Below are positions 21,016 to 33,852 of a stretch of 64,000 nucleotides of DNA, piece after piece. Below the pieces are notes generated by a model. It made no database searches and was not told the DNA's origin. It was given only the letters and a program-made list of their open reading frames with translations. A program made the position numbers and the translations under genes. This DNA is from Archegozetes longisetosus (Eukaryota > Arthropoda > Arachnida > Sarcoptiformes > Trhypochthoniidae). Within the stretch, counting starts at the first letter, position 1. Each line of letters opens with the position of its first letter. The DNA lies in the NCBI GenBank assembly GCA_018873245.2, contig JAEMBT020000009.1, positions 6,115,180 to 6,179,179 on the forward strand, written 5' to 3'.

Positions 21016-24000
21016 CTATGATGAGGACTTCAAATGGAAGACGATAGCAGTGGATGCAAACAATATTAAATTATATACTACACTGACAATATAACCTAGT
21101 TGTACGTCAGTGAAAAATATAGTCCAACCACGACTTATCACGTATCTCATTGATTCTATTGGCAATGATAGTGGTGCCAAGTAGAATATTTGTCTTAGTA
21201 CATCTGGTACTGAACTCAATGGCCAGAATACTCCACATATCATCCACATTGGGAATACCAGCCCAAATGCTAATAGCTAAATTTTTAGATAAGACATTCA
21301 ATTTCAATTTTTAAGGCTTTCTTTTTGGTTATTAATCAATAGAAGCGTTTGATAAGTTAGTCAAGTATAAGATTGAGTTCAATGAGAGAGAAGCACACGT
21401 AACAATGCCAGTCAGCTTTGCTCTGTTACTTAAAGGCAAACATTATTGCAAATCTCATCCATATTTAAATTTTGTTAGATTTTAACTAATGTTAAACATC
21501 ACTGATTTTAAGCATGAGATAAGAGGTTTTCTAATGTGCATACGACTGAACTGTTAATGAATAATTCAATAGAAGGAACTATAAGTGAATGTGATTTGCA
21601 TAAAAGAGAAGTAAAGCTTAAGTTTTATGAAAAGCTTAATAAGAAAAGTCTATAATGATGAAAATATGAAAAGTTATAAAAAGGTGAAACAACGTACCAG
21701 AGCGACGACTTCATTGGGCGAAATAGCAGACACTAATAAACCAAAAGTGATCCCCTGTAATCCTTGCAAAAAGATGAGTGAAAAAGCTTCAGGGACAGGG
21801 CCAATCAATTTAACTTTAAATATAACAAAAGCGACAAACATAAGAAGAGTCACTTGTACTAAAAGTGCTAAAATCAAAGTAATCAGGTGGGAGATCAGTA
21901 TCTCGAAAGGTCTGACACCAGCCACAAAACTACGCTCTAGAAGGCCATCTTTGCGCTCAAGAACTATCAAAAACGATGCCAATAGTAATGGCGTGCTGTA
22001 AATGATGGCTACAATAGCACCTGGGGCTATAGAATTTATTAATGAGTGCTCGATAGCACCATAAATTGGTTCTCGAATATCTATTGGTATCGAAACTGTA
22101 GCTGGATTATACCCAATAGAAGCCACATATTCTCTGATGAATTTGAAATAGGAATCAAACAACGATTGGTACAGAAATTGATGTATAAAATTGTCCGACT
22201 GGTCTGTATATAACTTAATTTTCGAGTCTTCTATCTCTTCGTCTGTTAGATCTGTAGGATTTGACGCTCTGATGGCATAAGCTTCAGAAAAGTTCGCAGA
22301 CATTGATATCGCATACCAGGCTTTGCCTTTTTTGACCGAATCCACAGCTGATTCTAGGGTGTGGTGAAATTCTTGTCTAATCATTAGTGGATCTAAAGAG
22401 TCTAAGAAGGCATCCGAAAGATTGCCAGTCAGTTCAGGGCTGTGGATAGCAACTGGCAAGTGATCAGGTTGTTTGACAACTGATTCACATAAGAGCGTTA
22501 TCTGTATGACGGGTAGTATTAAGAAGAAGAATACCAACAATGGATTGCCTTTAAGTTTGAGATAGTTTTTGTGAAACAATGCTCTTAAGCGTTTGAAATC
22601 AAAAGCTTTTTGTTCATAATCATCTTTGGCGTTAAGAATTTCAGGATTTTCTATTGTTTTGATTTCATATTGTGTCAAACGCCGTGTTTGAACAACATTG
22701 TTGTCTTTAACAGATAGCTTAACAGATATTCTTCGCTTTATTTCACCGCAATCTTCTTGACATAATTTCAGAAATACTTCTTCCAATGTTGTGGATTGGT
22801 ATCGGTTTAACAGTTTTTCAGGGCTTGATTGAGCTAATAGTCGGCCGAATCTCATAAATCCTAGATTTTCGGCATTTCGCGACTCTTCGATATAATGGGT
22901 TGTTATTAAGATTGTCATACCTTCAGAAGAAGAAAAGTCAATGAATAAGTAAATTGAAGCTAGAGATGAACTTGAATTATAGATAAATATAAATGAGTAA
23001 AAAAAGTTTTCAAAGTTATCATGACTGCCTTCATACCATCGTTTTCACATAAGCTCTCCAAATATTCCCAAATACGACATCTAAGGAGTGGATCAACACC
23101 TACCTGTTATATGAAAATATATAACTTAAGTTAGTTTATTGAAAGGGAGATTTTTAATTTATTCAGCTTAATTTACTTTCAAGCATACAAATATAAGATA
23201 TTGTAATATTCAGAATTTTAATAATCCTTGATAGCAACCAGAGTTGTAATGCTATGCTCTCATCAGTTCGTAAATCAATTCGTAAATCAATTCGTAATAT
23301 CTTCAATATTGCGAAATTGATAAAGTATTACTATGGTAATCAAAGCAAATTACAAATCAAATCCATCAAACATTTTATAGGCATCATAAAGAGGTTGACA
23401 TAGCAGCCTCTCTCTTGTTACTATCGAGGATCATTAAGTTTTCTAGCGTAATTATCATTCTGTTCAGTTTTCTTTTCATATTTATGTCTTCTTAAATCAT
23501 ACGACTTTTTGAATAGAAAAAATTTGTGTCAAATTGTCAATAAGTGTAAGTCCTTGCCATGAAGACCATATATTAGTAGTAAATAACGATTCAACGTTTG
23601 ATTACGCCTGAGGTTATGCTATAAACCTTGAAATTGCGAAAATGTTTCATCACAAGAAAACTGTTTTGTCAAAATGATTGTAAGTTATGTTCAAAAATTA
23701 ACCTATTGTCACTACACAATCAGATAGATTCTATTCTTGTGTTCATTTAACCTAACCTACTCATAAGCTTGTTACAACTGTTGGCTCTTTTGTTGTATAT
23801 TGTCTTCAAGTTGGAGATCATTTTCTATCATTTTCTATCATTTACTTGAAGTTCTATTAGAATAAGATTTAAACTTACCGTAGGTTCATCTAAAATAAGA
23901 AGCGGCGGACTATGAAAAAGAGTAGCCGCAATCGAAGTACGTCTCTGTTGACCACCGCTTATTTGAGCAATTTTTCTGTGCTTTTCAGGAAGATTTAATA

Positions 24001-26091
24001 ATTCAATAAGAAATTCGATTCTCTGTTGAATAACGTCTGGTTTCATGTGATATAGAGCCCCAAAATAATGAAGCGTTTCCTCAATTGTGAATTCAGAAAA
24101 TAAAGCTAACTCTTGAGGCATATATCCGACTCCAGGTCCGGGTACATGAGAGTATCTACTCCCTGGTTCTTCACCAAACACTCGGACCGTACCCTTTTTA
24201 GGCTTCAATCTTCCCAACAATATTTTTAATAAAGTTGTTTTTCCACAACCACTCGAGCCCAGCAAGGCGTAAATTTTGCCTGGAATGTAATTTTCAATCA
24301 TTAGTCATCTTTCTAATTTTGACATGCTTTATTTGAAAGCTTGAAAGGCTTCTCTGTGGGCTTATGTTGGCAAACTAGTCATCAATCTATTTAGAAGCGA
24401 ATTTTATAATCATTTCTCAATATCTGTCCCTTCTTTGACATCAACTGATATTTAATTTTTCATCTCATAGTTTTGTTTGCTATTGATGTGAATAACATCT
24501 TAGTAATTTAAATATATTTTCAATTTGTCTCTCCATTTGGTTTAAGGTTTTTATCATAGCCATGAATAAAGACATTGAGAGTATTGAAGTTATTCACTAA
24601 AGATAATCTAGCAACTTTGAAAATTCTATAAACTAAAAGATAATATAATTTTCAAAGATTATTTCAAACAAGTTCAATTAAGTCTGAAATGATAAGAGCC
24701 AGAGCGTGATCGATAAATATTAGAAACACGAGTGATAACCCTATTCAATATTTGAGATATTACAGGACTTTGAACAGTAATCAAATTTTTATCGAATTAA
24801 TTGCTACTAGAAGCTTGTCAACGCTATAAATATTTGTTTAAACTTATTTTCCTACTGGTTAACTCTTCGAATAAACCAATCTTTGAGTCTGCAAAAATTT
24901 GTTCACATTAAGGAAAATGCTCAGGGAACGATTTCAATGTTCTGCTTCTAATGTCATGTTTTCATGGCTTTCTATTAATGGATAATCAAGCCTTCAGTTA
25001 ATTAATAAACCTATAAAGTTAAGCATAGATTCAGGCAAAACATGTATCAAATTTTGACGCCTTGATCGAGGTTTGCTTTAATGCGAACGTGAAAGGTAAT
25101 TTTCCCTTTCAAATTTGGAAATCTTATGCTAAATTCTTTTTACATTTCTCAGTGTCTTCAAGAACTCTTTTAATAATTCGAAACGAAAATTGTCTTTTAA
25201 AATAAAATTAGTTGAGAGCTAATTAAATAAGATTTCATTGAATCTTTACAGTTTGAAAATTAGTTTGTTTTAACTTGACTGAATTGAGAGTCTGAATTGA
25301 GAGTCTGTTTAAGCCTAAAAGCACTGACTTTAACCAAAGTGAAAGAAATCTGAATCACGAAAAATAATATTGAGAAAGAAGTAATTAAAATCAATCCATT
25401 TCTCAATAAGAATTAACAAATGTTCTTGATTTAGGTGACAGTATAATTAGCTAATTCAAAGTTACAGTTTTCAAATCTAAATGATTCTATAGTTTTGATT
25501 TAACTTTATAAATAATGGTTAGATAAAAGTAAAACAAATCTAAATTAAAATGGTCATGTAGTCATAGCAATATTATAATTATCAGCTTAGAACAATTTAA
25601 TGACTAGTTTGTGTCGAACTATTCAAAGTAGAATAAACTAGATGAAAAGATACGTCAAAATAATAATCTAAATAGTTCACTAGATTACTTATTGAATGAG
25701 CTACATTCTGATAGGGAAATGTTTTAGAAAATTTTCTCAAATTTAAACATATTATAAACAAACCTTTAGGCACATTGATGCTGATATTAGTGAGGATCGA
25801 CGACTTATTACTATAACCAAAGCTAATATTTTTTGCTTCGATAGCATTGCCCAAAATATTATCAAACCTCCCAGAATATCGCATCAAATTATTAAAATCG
25901 ATATTATTTGACTGGGAAGATGATGATTGACTAAAACCTGGCTCTAAATGAGTTACCGAGTCACTATGAGATGAATCGGAAGGGTTGAATGTTAAAATGG
26001 TTGGTGATTCATCCGAGTCGGAGTGAACGATACTTATTTGAGGTAAGCTTTGTTGAGCATAGTCACTACCTTTTCTTTCTGTTAATTCCAT
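21016..26091 (-). CDS. ABCH-type ABC half transporter
   Basis: Five exons: 26091-25764, 24279-23879, 23103-23037, 22920-21698 and 21276-21016. All splice sites are canonical and the frame is continuous over 759 aa. Residues 1-90 form a Ser-rich cytosolic N-terminus. The nucleotide-binding domain follows, with Walker A GSSGCGKTT (about 117-125), Q-loop in GYMPQE, signature ISGGQQRR (about 216-223), Walker B LLILDEPT (about 236-243) and H-loop His at about 274 in ITTHYIEES. The C-terminal half has a first membrane helix (PLLVFFFLILPVIQITLL), a large extracellular loop of about 120 residues and five or so further helices. NBD-before-TMD order, REPIYG and LERKDGLLERSFVAGVRP are typical of the arthropod ABCH subfamily. 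Such proteins dimerise; in insects some are needed for cuticular lipid barriers, while the substrate here is unknown. A dead paralogue lies downstream at 14684-18420. Confidence 0.9.
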
Positions 26092-29000
26092 TATCTGATG
26101 ATTTGTTCACTAATTAATACCATCTAATGTATATTGTCATTAATAATAAATAGATTTTAATTTCACTTTTTCACTTTTGATCAAGATAGATTTTACTTTT
26201 AATCAAGATAGATTTCACTTCTAGACTCAGATATCCGTTTCTACTCTTTGATCTAATTTAACCAAAAAAACGTTTACCTCATATTAACGCTTATTCAAAA
26301 TGAACTTCTCCTCAACTATATCTCACTATTGAGGAGTTACGATTCACAAAAATAATAGTCTGAAAAATAGTTTTGGAAAATCAAAACTTTAATAGTAGTT
26401 GGTATTGAGTCCGAAAGTGAATGACGAAGGTAAAAATTCCGTCGACTTTCTCCTCCTCTTTAAGTGCAATTGAAAAGGTTTCACTTTTAAGAGAAACTCC
26501 AGTAATAGAAACGTTGCGCAACTCTTGATATGCAGCTTTTGTGGTCTCGGAAGTAGAACACGAACCACTTCAATCTCTTGAAGGCCTCAGATTCGGTTAG
26601 AACAAATGAACTCTGTTTGAAGTTTTCTATTTGTTTTCTCTTAACAATTATTCGCTAATTCGTTAATCAATTGTTATATTCGTTAAGTCTATAATAAAGA
26701 TTATTTTTTAATAATTTGAAGTTCAATTCTTTTTATCTTAAGTAAACTTTCAGTACTAATACTATACAAACAATTAGTAAGTATTTCCCAAAAGCAATCT
26801 TCGTCACTTTGATTTGTTAGTTTAGGCATAAATTGCTGAGTTATTCATAAGACTTAGGAATAGTTATGACGATAAACATGAACTCTACTGAATAGTTACG
26901 ACAAGCAAATAAAGAAAACCCGAACACTTAAGCACTAACCAAAATAATGAATTTAGATGCACAGGTATTTCCCCGAAAGGTATTTTCAATCTATTTGAGT
27001 GGACTTTCTTTTGAGTGGACCTGAAATTCCACTATACGTCTGAATCATGATTAACGTCATACAACTTATTGGTTACTGACGCCGTTTGGCAATACATGCC
27101 TACAGACATAGTTTTTTCATCTTCTTGTTCACCTTGACTGCTATCCAACTTATAGTAAGATTTCTTAGACTTATGTCTTCAAATGGATGGTTCTCGTATT
27201 AATGAAATCTGAAATTTTTGTGATGCTAATATTTGATCAAATTTGAAGTAGACACCTCATGCACATGTTACCTTTTAGTTATTATGTCTTAAATCAGTTT
27301 GAATCGGGAAATTTATTTTTAAATCCTGTACTATATAATTACTTTTAAATACAATTTAAGCTCTTGTGACATACAATAATTATTACAGTATTAAAAATTA
27401 TTAAATTTGTTTTTGATTTATCTAACCTAATCCCTGAATAACTAATTAATAATACACTTCTTCCTATAGAACAGCAATTAAAGTCTTATTCTTGAACTTG
27501 AATAAAGTTTACTTTTTGAATTAAAAATTCGAATATTCTAAAACTTGTTAAGCCTAATCATAGTTATAATTAAAAAATTATCAGAATTTTAATTTTAAAC
27601 TTTAAAATGTTACGAAACTTTGTATTTATTAATAAAAATTTTCTAAATTTTATCTCAAATAGTTGACAGAGTTAACTTGCAAAGATTAACTTGCAAAGAT
27701 GATTTTGTTAGTTATAATATACTAAGCAAAATAGTAGACAGAGATCTCATCTCTATTATCTTGGTAGAAGCAGTTTAGCTTCAAATTTCAGTTATAAGTC
27801 AATCTAAACATTAAATCGTTGGATCAATGCTATGAAGTCCTACCTCTAATGTTGACTGAATCAGAGATAGCAGTTTATGGCACACACCCAACGAAATAAA
27901 CTTATCTGGTGAAGACACGAATAAACATCTTCCAGAGGAAAGTTTCTAAAAAATAGTGTTTATGTAATTAAGTAATGAAGAGTGAGTACGGTAATGACTT
28001 GAAAATTTTCCATAGTATCTAATAGTTGATTCGAGGTAATCAATTTCTAATATGAACATCAAACGAATTAAAAACAAATTTATTTCCTTCAAGAAAAGCC
28101 CTCTACTTAATTTAGAGATCAATTCTATAACGTTAGAAATTGATCATAAACAAAACTCTACACCGTGCAATCATTAGTTATGGGCCCGCACTAATTCATA
28201 TCTTATAATTGCTTTGTAATTTTATTTAGACGTCAAATATGTCAAAGTCAGTCTGTGAGACTTTCAAAGACTATATAAGGTTATCATTTAATGTGATTTT
28301 TATGAGAGAAATATTAATATAATAACACAGTATTGTCGATAACTATTATTATGTTAATTCTTAGAAAAGTCTCTGAAAGGTAACGAACCACTCGAAACCT
28401 GTCGTATAATTTTCCATAAAACAATCTTCTAACTTCTACTTGATATTCGAACGTCTCAATGCAATTCAAAATAAATATTTGGGTCACAGACTAGACATTT
28501 GGGAATTTTTGAGAGTAATCTTGCGAAAACTCACGAAAACAATTCAAACACTTGTTGACAAAGTCCTTCAAAAAATGACTTCAATTTAAAATTTTGTTCA
28601 ACAGAAAGCTATTTGTGTGAATAAGTAGTTTTCAAACATATACTCAAGTGAAATTTGAGGTGAGTCGAAAAATGTGAAAAATGACTAGCTACTCAAACTT
28701 CAAAACAAGCAAGAGATAAGTTAATTGGTATCAGTTTGGCTACCTATTCAATCATTGTTCATATAATTACATGAATATTGAGCAACAGAGGTGATTTGTC
28801 AAAAACTTATAAATGAATCAATTATTCAGAAACGAGAAATAGTAATCTTATTAACATTCCGATTGATGATTAAGATTAGAAAAAATTCTATTTATGTCAT
28901 GTTTTTGATAAGAAGCTCTTTACAATCAAATAATAAATAGAGACTGAAGACGTCAAAGCATTTTGAACTTGAACTTCTCCCAAAAATTAAGGCCATCCTC

Positions 29001-29404
29001 AAATGAAAGCATATAATTATTAAATATAATTGCACTTTGAATCCTTAATTGATATTCAGATTTGCGGACTTTTTCATAATTGAAGCATTGAGTAAATATA
29101 TTAGTAAATCAAAACACGCTCTTAGGCGCTATAATTGAACAGATGTTTGTATAATTAGTGCTAAGTGAAAACTAAACTTCAATAAAAGTTTTACGCTGCT
29201 ATTAAAATAATTGCAACAACTTAACAAAAACAATTATTATTATGTTAAAAAACAATTATTATTATTATTATTATTATGTTAAATATATTATTTAAACAAT
29301 AGAAATTTTAGATATTTTGAACGGCTCATAAGTTTCATACGAGAATAGCATTTTGGGAACTTATTTGCGTTCAACTCACCCTTGTTCTGATGATTACTCC
29401 TCCG

Positions 29405-29442
29405 TCGTTTTCTGTCGTTTTCTGTCGTTTTCTGTCGTTTTA
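29405..29442. repeat. 10-bp repeat (TCTGTCGTTT)n
   Basis: Just under four tandem copies of the 10-bp unit TCTGTCGTTT. Non-coding. Confidence 0.8.
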
Positions 29443-30111
29443 TGAAATCGAATTTCAGAAATTAGACGAAATAGTAGTTATTATTGAAAAAAACTTATTA
29501 AGTAAATGATGAGAGAAAGAAGAAGAAGAAGGTATAGGTTTGTCCTAGAAAAAGATCAGCTACTCAAGTAAGAAAACATCTAATGAACCATTTGAAAACA
29601 ATCTTCCATGTACATTTTCCTCCTTTTACTCAGTTACTAATTTATTCAATGTATCGCCAATTCAATGTCAAAAGATGTACAAAAAATTGCGAACCAACTA
29701 ATCTTATGATGAATTAAAGCTAAAAAACATTGAAAGTAAAAAGATTTCATTAATTAAGTTTTGAAAAACAGAATTAATTATCACTTATTTTGGCTTGAAA
29801 TACATAACGAATAGATTAGTAACTAATATCTAAAAAATGTTCAAACTAGTTACGATATAAGTTAAGTTGGAGCTGATTTATCTTAATTAACATTTGTCTA
29901 AAAAACAGTTAAGACCTTCGTGTTTCTCACTATTTGATTGTTTTCTCAATTTAATTTAAGACAAAAAAATTCAATTAATTCAAAGCTAATGTTTATTATG
30001 AGATTATAACCTAAAGACTGGAAAAGTTTGATAGGTAGTTAAGAAATAATTAGATACCTGTAAAACTCACTTATAATTAGTGATGCGTTAAAACTAACTT
30101 ATTGTGAGTAA

Positions 30112-30195
30112 AACTAAATAATATTACGAAAAATTGAGTAAAAGCTAAATAATATTACGAAAAATTGAGTAAAAGCTAAATAATATTACGTAAAA
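30112..30195. repeat. 31-bp tandem repeat, 3 units
   Basis: Three near-identical 31-bp units containing GAGTAAAAGCTAAATAATAT. Non-coding. Confidence 0.8.
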
Positions 30196-30818
30196 TTGAT
30201 ACTTTCTACTAGTTTAACATGTCTACGACTCCTAAAAATGAAATATTCATTTGATTAGTTTCTACTAAGAAACAGGTTTTTTGGGGCACATCTCCTATCA
30301 AGTCACTCTATAACTTGTTTTATCTAATTTTTTGGTATATCTTGTCGTTTACATAAAATATTCTCAAACTTCAATATTTTGTATGATTTGCTTTCAGGCA
30401 GTCACTCATAGCTTTAAATAATAAACATTTTGATGTCTGGTATGCTTTGAGAATTAATGAATGAAAAACTCGATTTTAAGTCAATTAAAGTTTAGATTTA
30501 ATAAATTGTCACCTCAGGACTAGAAGCTTCAAGTTTCACGAAAAGCTGCTTATCTTTTATACATAATTTTATATCCATGTTAATATTGAAGAGTTAATTA
30601 ATCAAATTTTTAATTGAAAGGCAGAATATTTGGCTTAAATATCCACATATTTATGAATAGGATAACGATAGAAAGATCCGCAACCCTATCATTAAGTGGT
30701 TTTAGAAAGCGAGTTGAGAGAAACTTGAAATTAAAGTTTTATTTTTTTTTAAAGTCATAGTTAATCACGTAAATAAGCATGGAAATTTTTGGAATATCAA
30801 AAACTTCAAGCAAATTAA

Positions 30819-30941
30819 GATACTCTATCTCGGATACTCTATCTTGGATACTTTATCTTGGATACTCTATCTTGGATACTCTATCTTGGATACTCTATCT
30901 TGGATACTCTATCTTGGATACTCTATCTTGGATACCCTATT
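30819..30941. repeat. 14-bp minisatellite, about 9 units
   Basis: Near-perfect tandem array of GATACTCTATCTTG; the first and last units carry substitutions. Confidence 0.85.
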
Positions 30942-31294
30942 TTGGCTGCAGAACCTAATAGCAAAATAACTTGAGCCTTGAGCTAAGCTTTTATTTTAAT
31001 TTTTAAGATAGCTCTTATTTATTATTACTGTACATATGACATTGTATTTCAGGTACAATTTTACTGACATTACGACTTAAAATTTAGTTGGATTTATTTT
31101 CATGCAATCATTCAAATGTTGGTCAAATATGGTATTTCTTTATCTGAATTTATTAAGTTTAAGAGACGTCTTGTACAGACAAACATACTTGTAATTCCTA
31201 ATGCGTTGCTTTTAATCATTCAAAATCTATCAGGAAAACAATTTTGCAAACTTTGATAGAGATCTAATTGTAATATGTTTGCAAAATCCTTCAC

Positions 31295-31370
31295 GAGCTA
31301 CGGAAAAGCCTTCGCGGGCCAATCGTGACTCGCGGTTTGGCCAGGCTCGTTGTGGGGCGTTTCTTAAGTC
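31295..31370. other. isolated GC-rich patch
   Basis: About 75 bp with a base composition far from the surroundings, including GCCTTCGCGGGCCAATCG and CGCGGTTTGGCC, which form short imperfect palindromes. GC-rich subterminal sequence of this kind occurs in some hAT-type DNA transposons, but I could not find matching termini, so the origin is unassigned. Confidence 0.4.
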
Positions 31371-31638
31371 GTTTATTGAGGAAAAAGTTTTACTTTATTC
31401 AAATCATGTCCATCACATAAAATGAATGACAGAGCCTAAAAAATGTGAATTTACTTCTTATACATGACAGACATTGAATTCTAAAACTAAGTAGAAACTG
31501 CATCAGTTTGATTCAATCATTTATTTAAGATAGAGCATTTGCTTTCGGTAATGCAGAACTTTTGCCTTAGTTAAGGCATTATCAAAGCACCCTATACATT
31601 ATTTTTGCCTGTAATATATAAATTATTCATAAGATGGT

Positions 31639-32201
31639 TTAGGTGAGTAGCGGCAATAAGTAAATAGATATGAGTTTCAATTTATGAGCTCTAATATTAA
31701 GTAAATATCGACACAGTAATTCTTCAATATTAACTTCCTTATAGTAAATCGTCATTGTGCCTAAAGCATTTTCTGATCTTATCGCTCAGTAACTGTTCAA
31801 AATAACTTCTTTACCTGAATCCAATTATAATGATTTGAAAATGCAGGCTCCGAAAGATTTATTATATTCAGCCTTTTCTGTATAAGCGCTTGTTTCCTGA
31901 CTTCGTATTCAATTAGTGATGTATTTGATTGAAGCTCTAGATCTACTAATTTATCGAACTTAGTTCTGATTGCAATTGAGTGATGAATTACATTGCGGAT
32001 TTTCAATTTAAGTAAAATGTATATTTTCAGTTGAAGTATGCTCATAAAAAGTTATAAGAATTTGAAAATATTTAAATTTTCAATCTTTAAATGTTTGAAA
32101 TAAGAATGATTACTTTTCCAGAGTAAATATTCTAAGATTTTCGGCAACAGGATCCAAACTTGAAAGAGCTCGACTTTTGTCAACACTAGTTTTTGCTTTA
32201 T
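31639..32201 (-). CDS. spliced candidate gene, function unknown
   Basis: Three segments link in frame on the minus strand: 32201-32114, 32040-31815 and 31737-31639. Donors are GTAATC and GTAAAG, and phases agree (2, then 0). They read DKAKTSVDKSRALSSLDP, then a Leu/Lys/Ile-rich stretch with IRTKFDKLVDLELQ and YEVRKQALIQKRL, ending with EELLCRYLL and LLPLLT before a stop. Predicted structure would be mostly helical. I found no starting exon with an ATG and recognise no domain. The acceptor of the third segment has a poor pyrimidine tract. It may be the 3' part of a real gene or a chance set of open frames. Confidence 0.35.
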
Positions 32202-33852
32202 CTCACTACTAATACTGGAAAGTTTAAGATTTATTAAATATATCTATAAAGTAAAATAAATACCTTAAAATCAAGGTTTATATAATGAAAAAAGTCATCT
32301 GTTTTGTTTGAACTTGAAATAAATGAAAAGGGAAAAATTGAAGTAATTAGTAAAACTTAATGCATAGACTCTGACAATTTTCAAATTAATTAACTTTAGT
32401 CAAGATTTATCTCTCATTCATGCCTAGCTTAGGAACTACCTTAAATGAATATTTATTCAAAACAATTATTTAGGTAGTCCTTAAGCTTTATCTTTAATAA
32501 TCTTCAATGGTTTGAGCAAGTCAATCGTGAGCTTTCGAGACGTAAATTATTGATAATTCATTATTAGTTTAACCCTTTCTATTGGTTCTCAAAATAATTG
32601 TAAATTGAACTGATTTTCTGCTCAGTAAGCTAGAATTAAAACTAATATTCTAGCTATAAGCTCATTATTTCATTAGATTTTTTTAAGAATAATGTCTGTT
32701 TTGTTTTAAAATTAATTAAGAATTTAAGATTAATTGAAGGACTGGTGAACTTAAGAGCAGTTATAGTGAGAAATGTAAGCTTTCTTGATTTAAGCTTTCA
32801 GTTTATTCCATGTTTCCATACAGTAACTAAGTTACATGAATTCACTAAATAATTGTGTTTATGTATAAAATTACTGCCTTTCAGACAGTCATAAAAGTTT
32901 ATTACAATATCTGCTTTCACTTAATAGTAAATTTTTCAAATTTAATGTTTACCAATAATTTCAATCATTTCACTACTCGAATGGCAGTTATGTAACAAAA
33001 CTTATTGATAATACTTATAAATGAAAAGAAAAATACAATAAATGAACAGTTAATACAAAACAACATAATAACAATAAGGCATTTGATGCTGAAAATAAGT
33101 TGAAAATGGTTTTAGATGCAATTAGATTGCATAGAATTGGCAGCTAGCTTGTATATGATCAAGTGAGTATATGATAAGTTTTACATGCATCTTATATCTG
33201 AAAATAATGCATTTGTATATGACATACAATTTGATTGAAGTATAATTCAAAATGAAATAAACATATATTAAATAAGTATAAATATCATGAAAACTGATTC
33301 AATATTATAATGAGATATCAATTTTGTACTTATTTGGTGCAATATTTTGCTTAATATTCAAAATAAAAGCATAATATTTTGATAATATAAAAAGCTTATA
33401 ATAATCGGACTCAACTCAATGTAATTAATACTCTGTTAAAGCGTTAATCACTTTCTAAACAGAAGTCAAATACTTGACACAACTCTCACATAGATATACA
33501 GATAATAATTAAGCTAAACAATATTTTCAAACGTTTTTCACAATTTTTGGTAAGTATATAAAATAATATTTGACATAATATTCATTCGACAAAAGAAAAG
33601 ATCATAGAATTGAGATTCAAATAGTTTCGATTTTCGATTTTTTAGAAAACAATTCAAATTAATTTCCAAATAGAAAGAGGTGTATTGTGGAAAATCGTTC
33701 ACCAGAAATACTGTACAAGTTTAAATTAGGTTAGGTATTACCTAATGCTAACTTAAGTTTAAGTTAGGTATTACCTAACGCTAACTTAATAGAAAGATCA
33801 GCGAGATTTGCAACAATACACTCTTTAAAGCCCAGAAAACAAACCAAAAATC
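32202..33852. other. intergenic, nothing recognised
   Basis: AT-rich non-coding sequence. The only structure is a duplicated palindrome-like block at 33725-33790 (GTTAGGTATTACCTAA and GTTAGGTATTACCTAACG). Confidence 0.5.

Larger units (their letters stand above)
26092..31638. other. intergenic, simple repeats only
   Basis: 5.5 kb without a recognisable gene on either strand. It contains TTA-rich runs near 29250, and minisatellites at 29405-29442, 30112-30195 and 30819-30941, followed by a GC-rich patch at 31295-31370. Just upstream of the transporter start, 26161-26225 has a degenerate repeat around GATCAAGATAGATTT. Confidence 0.5.

Noticed and set aside
21627-22001. Plus-strand 124-codon ORF
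   Set aside because: Antisense shadow of exon 4 of the ABCH transporter.
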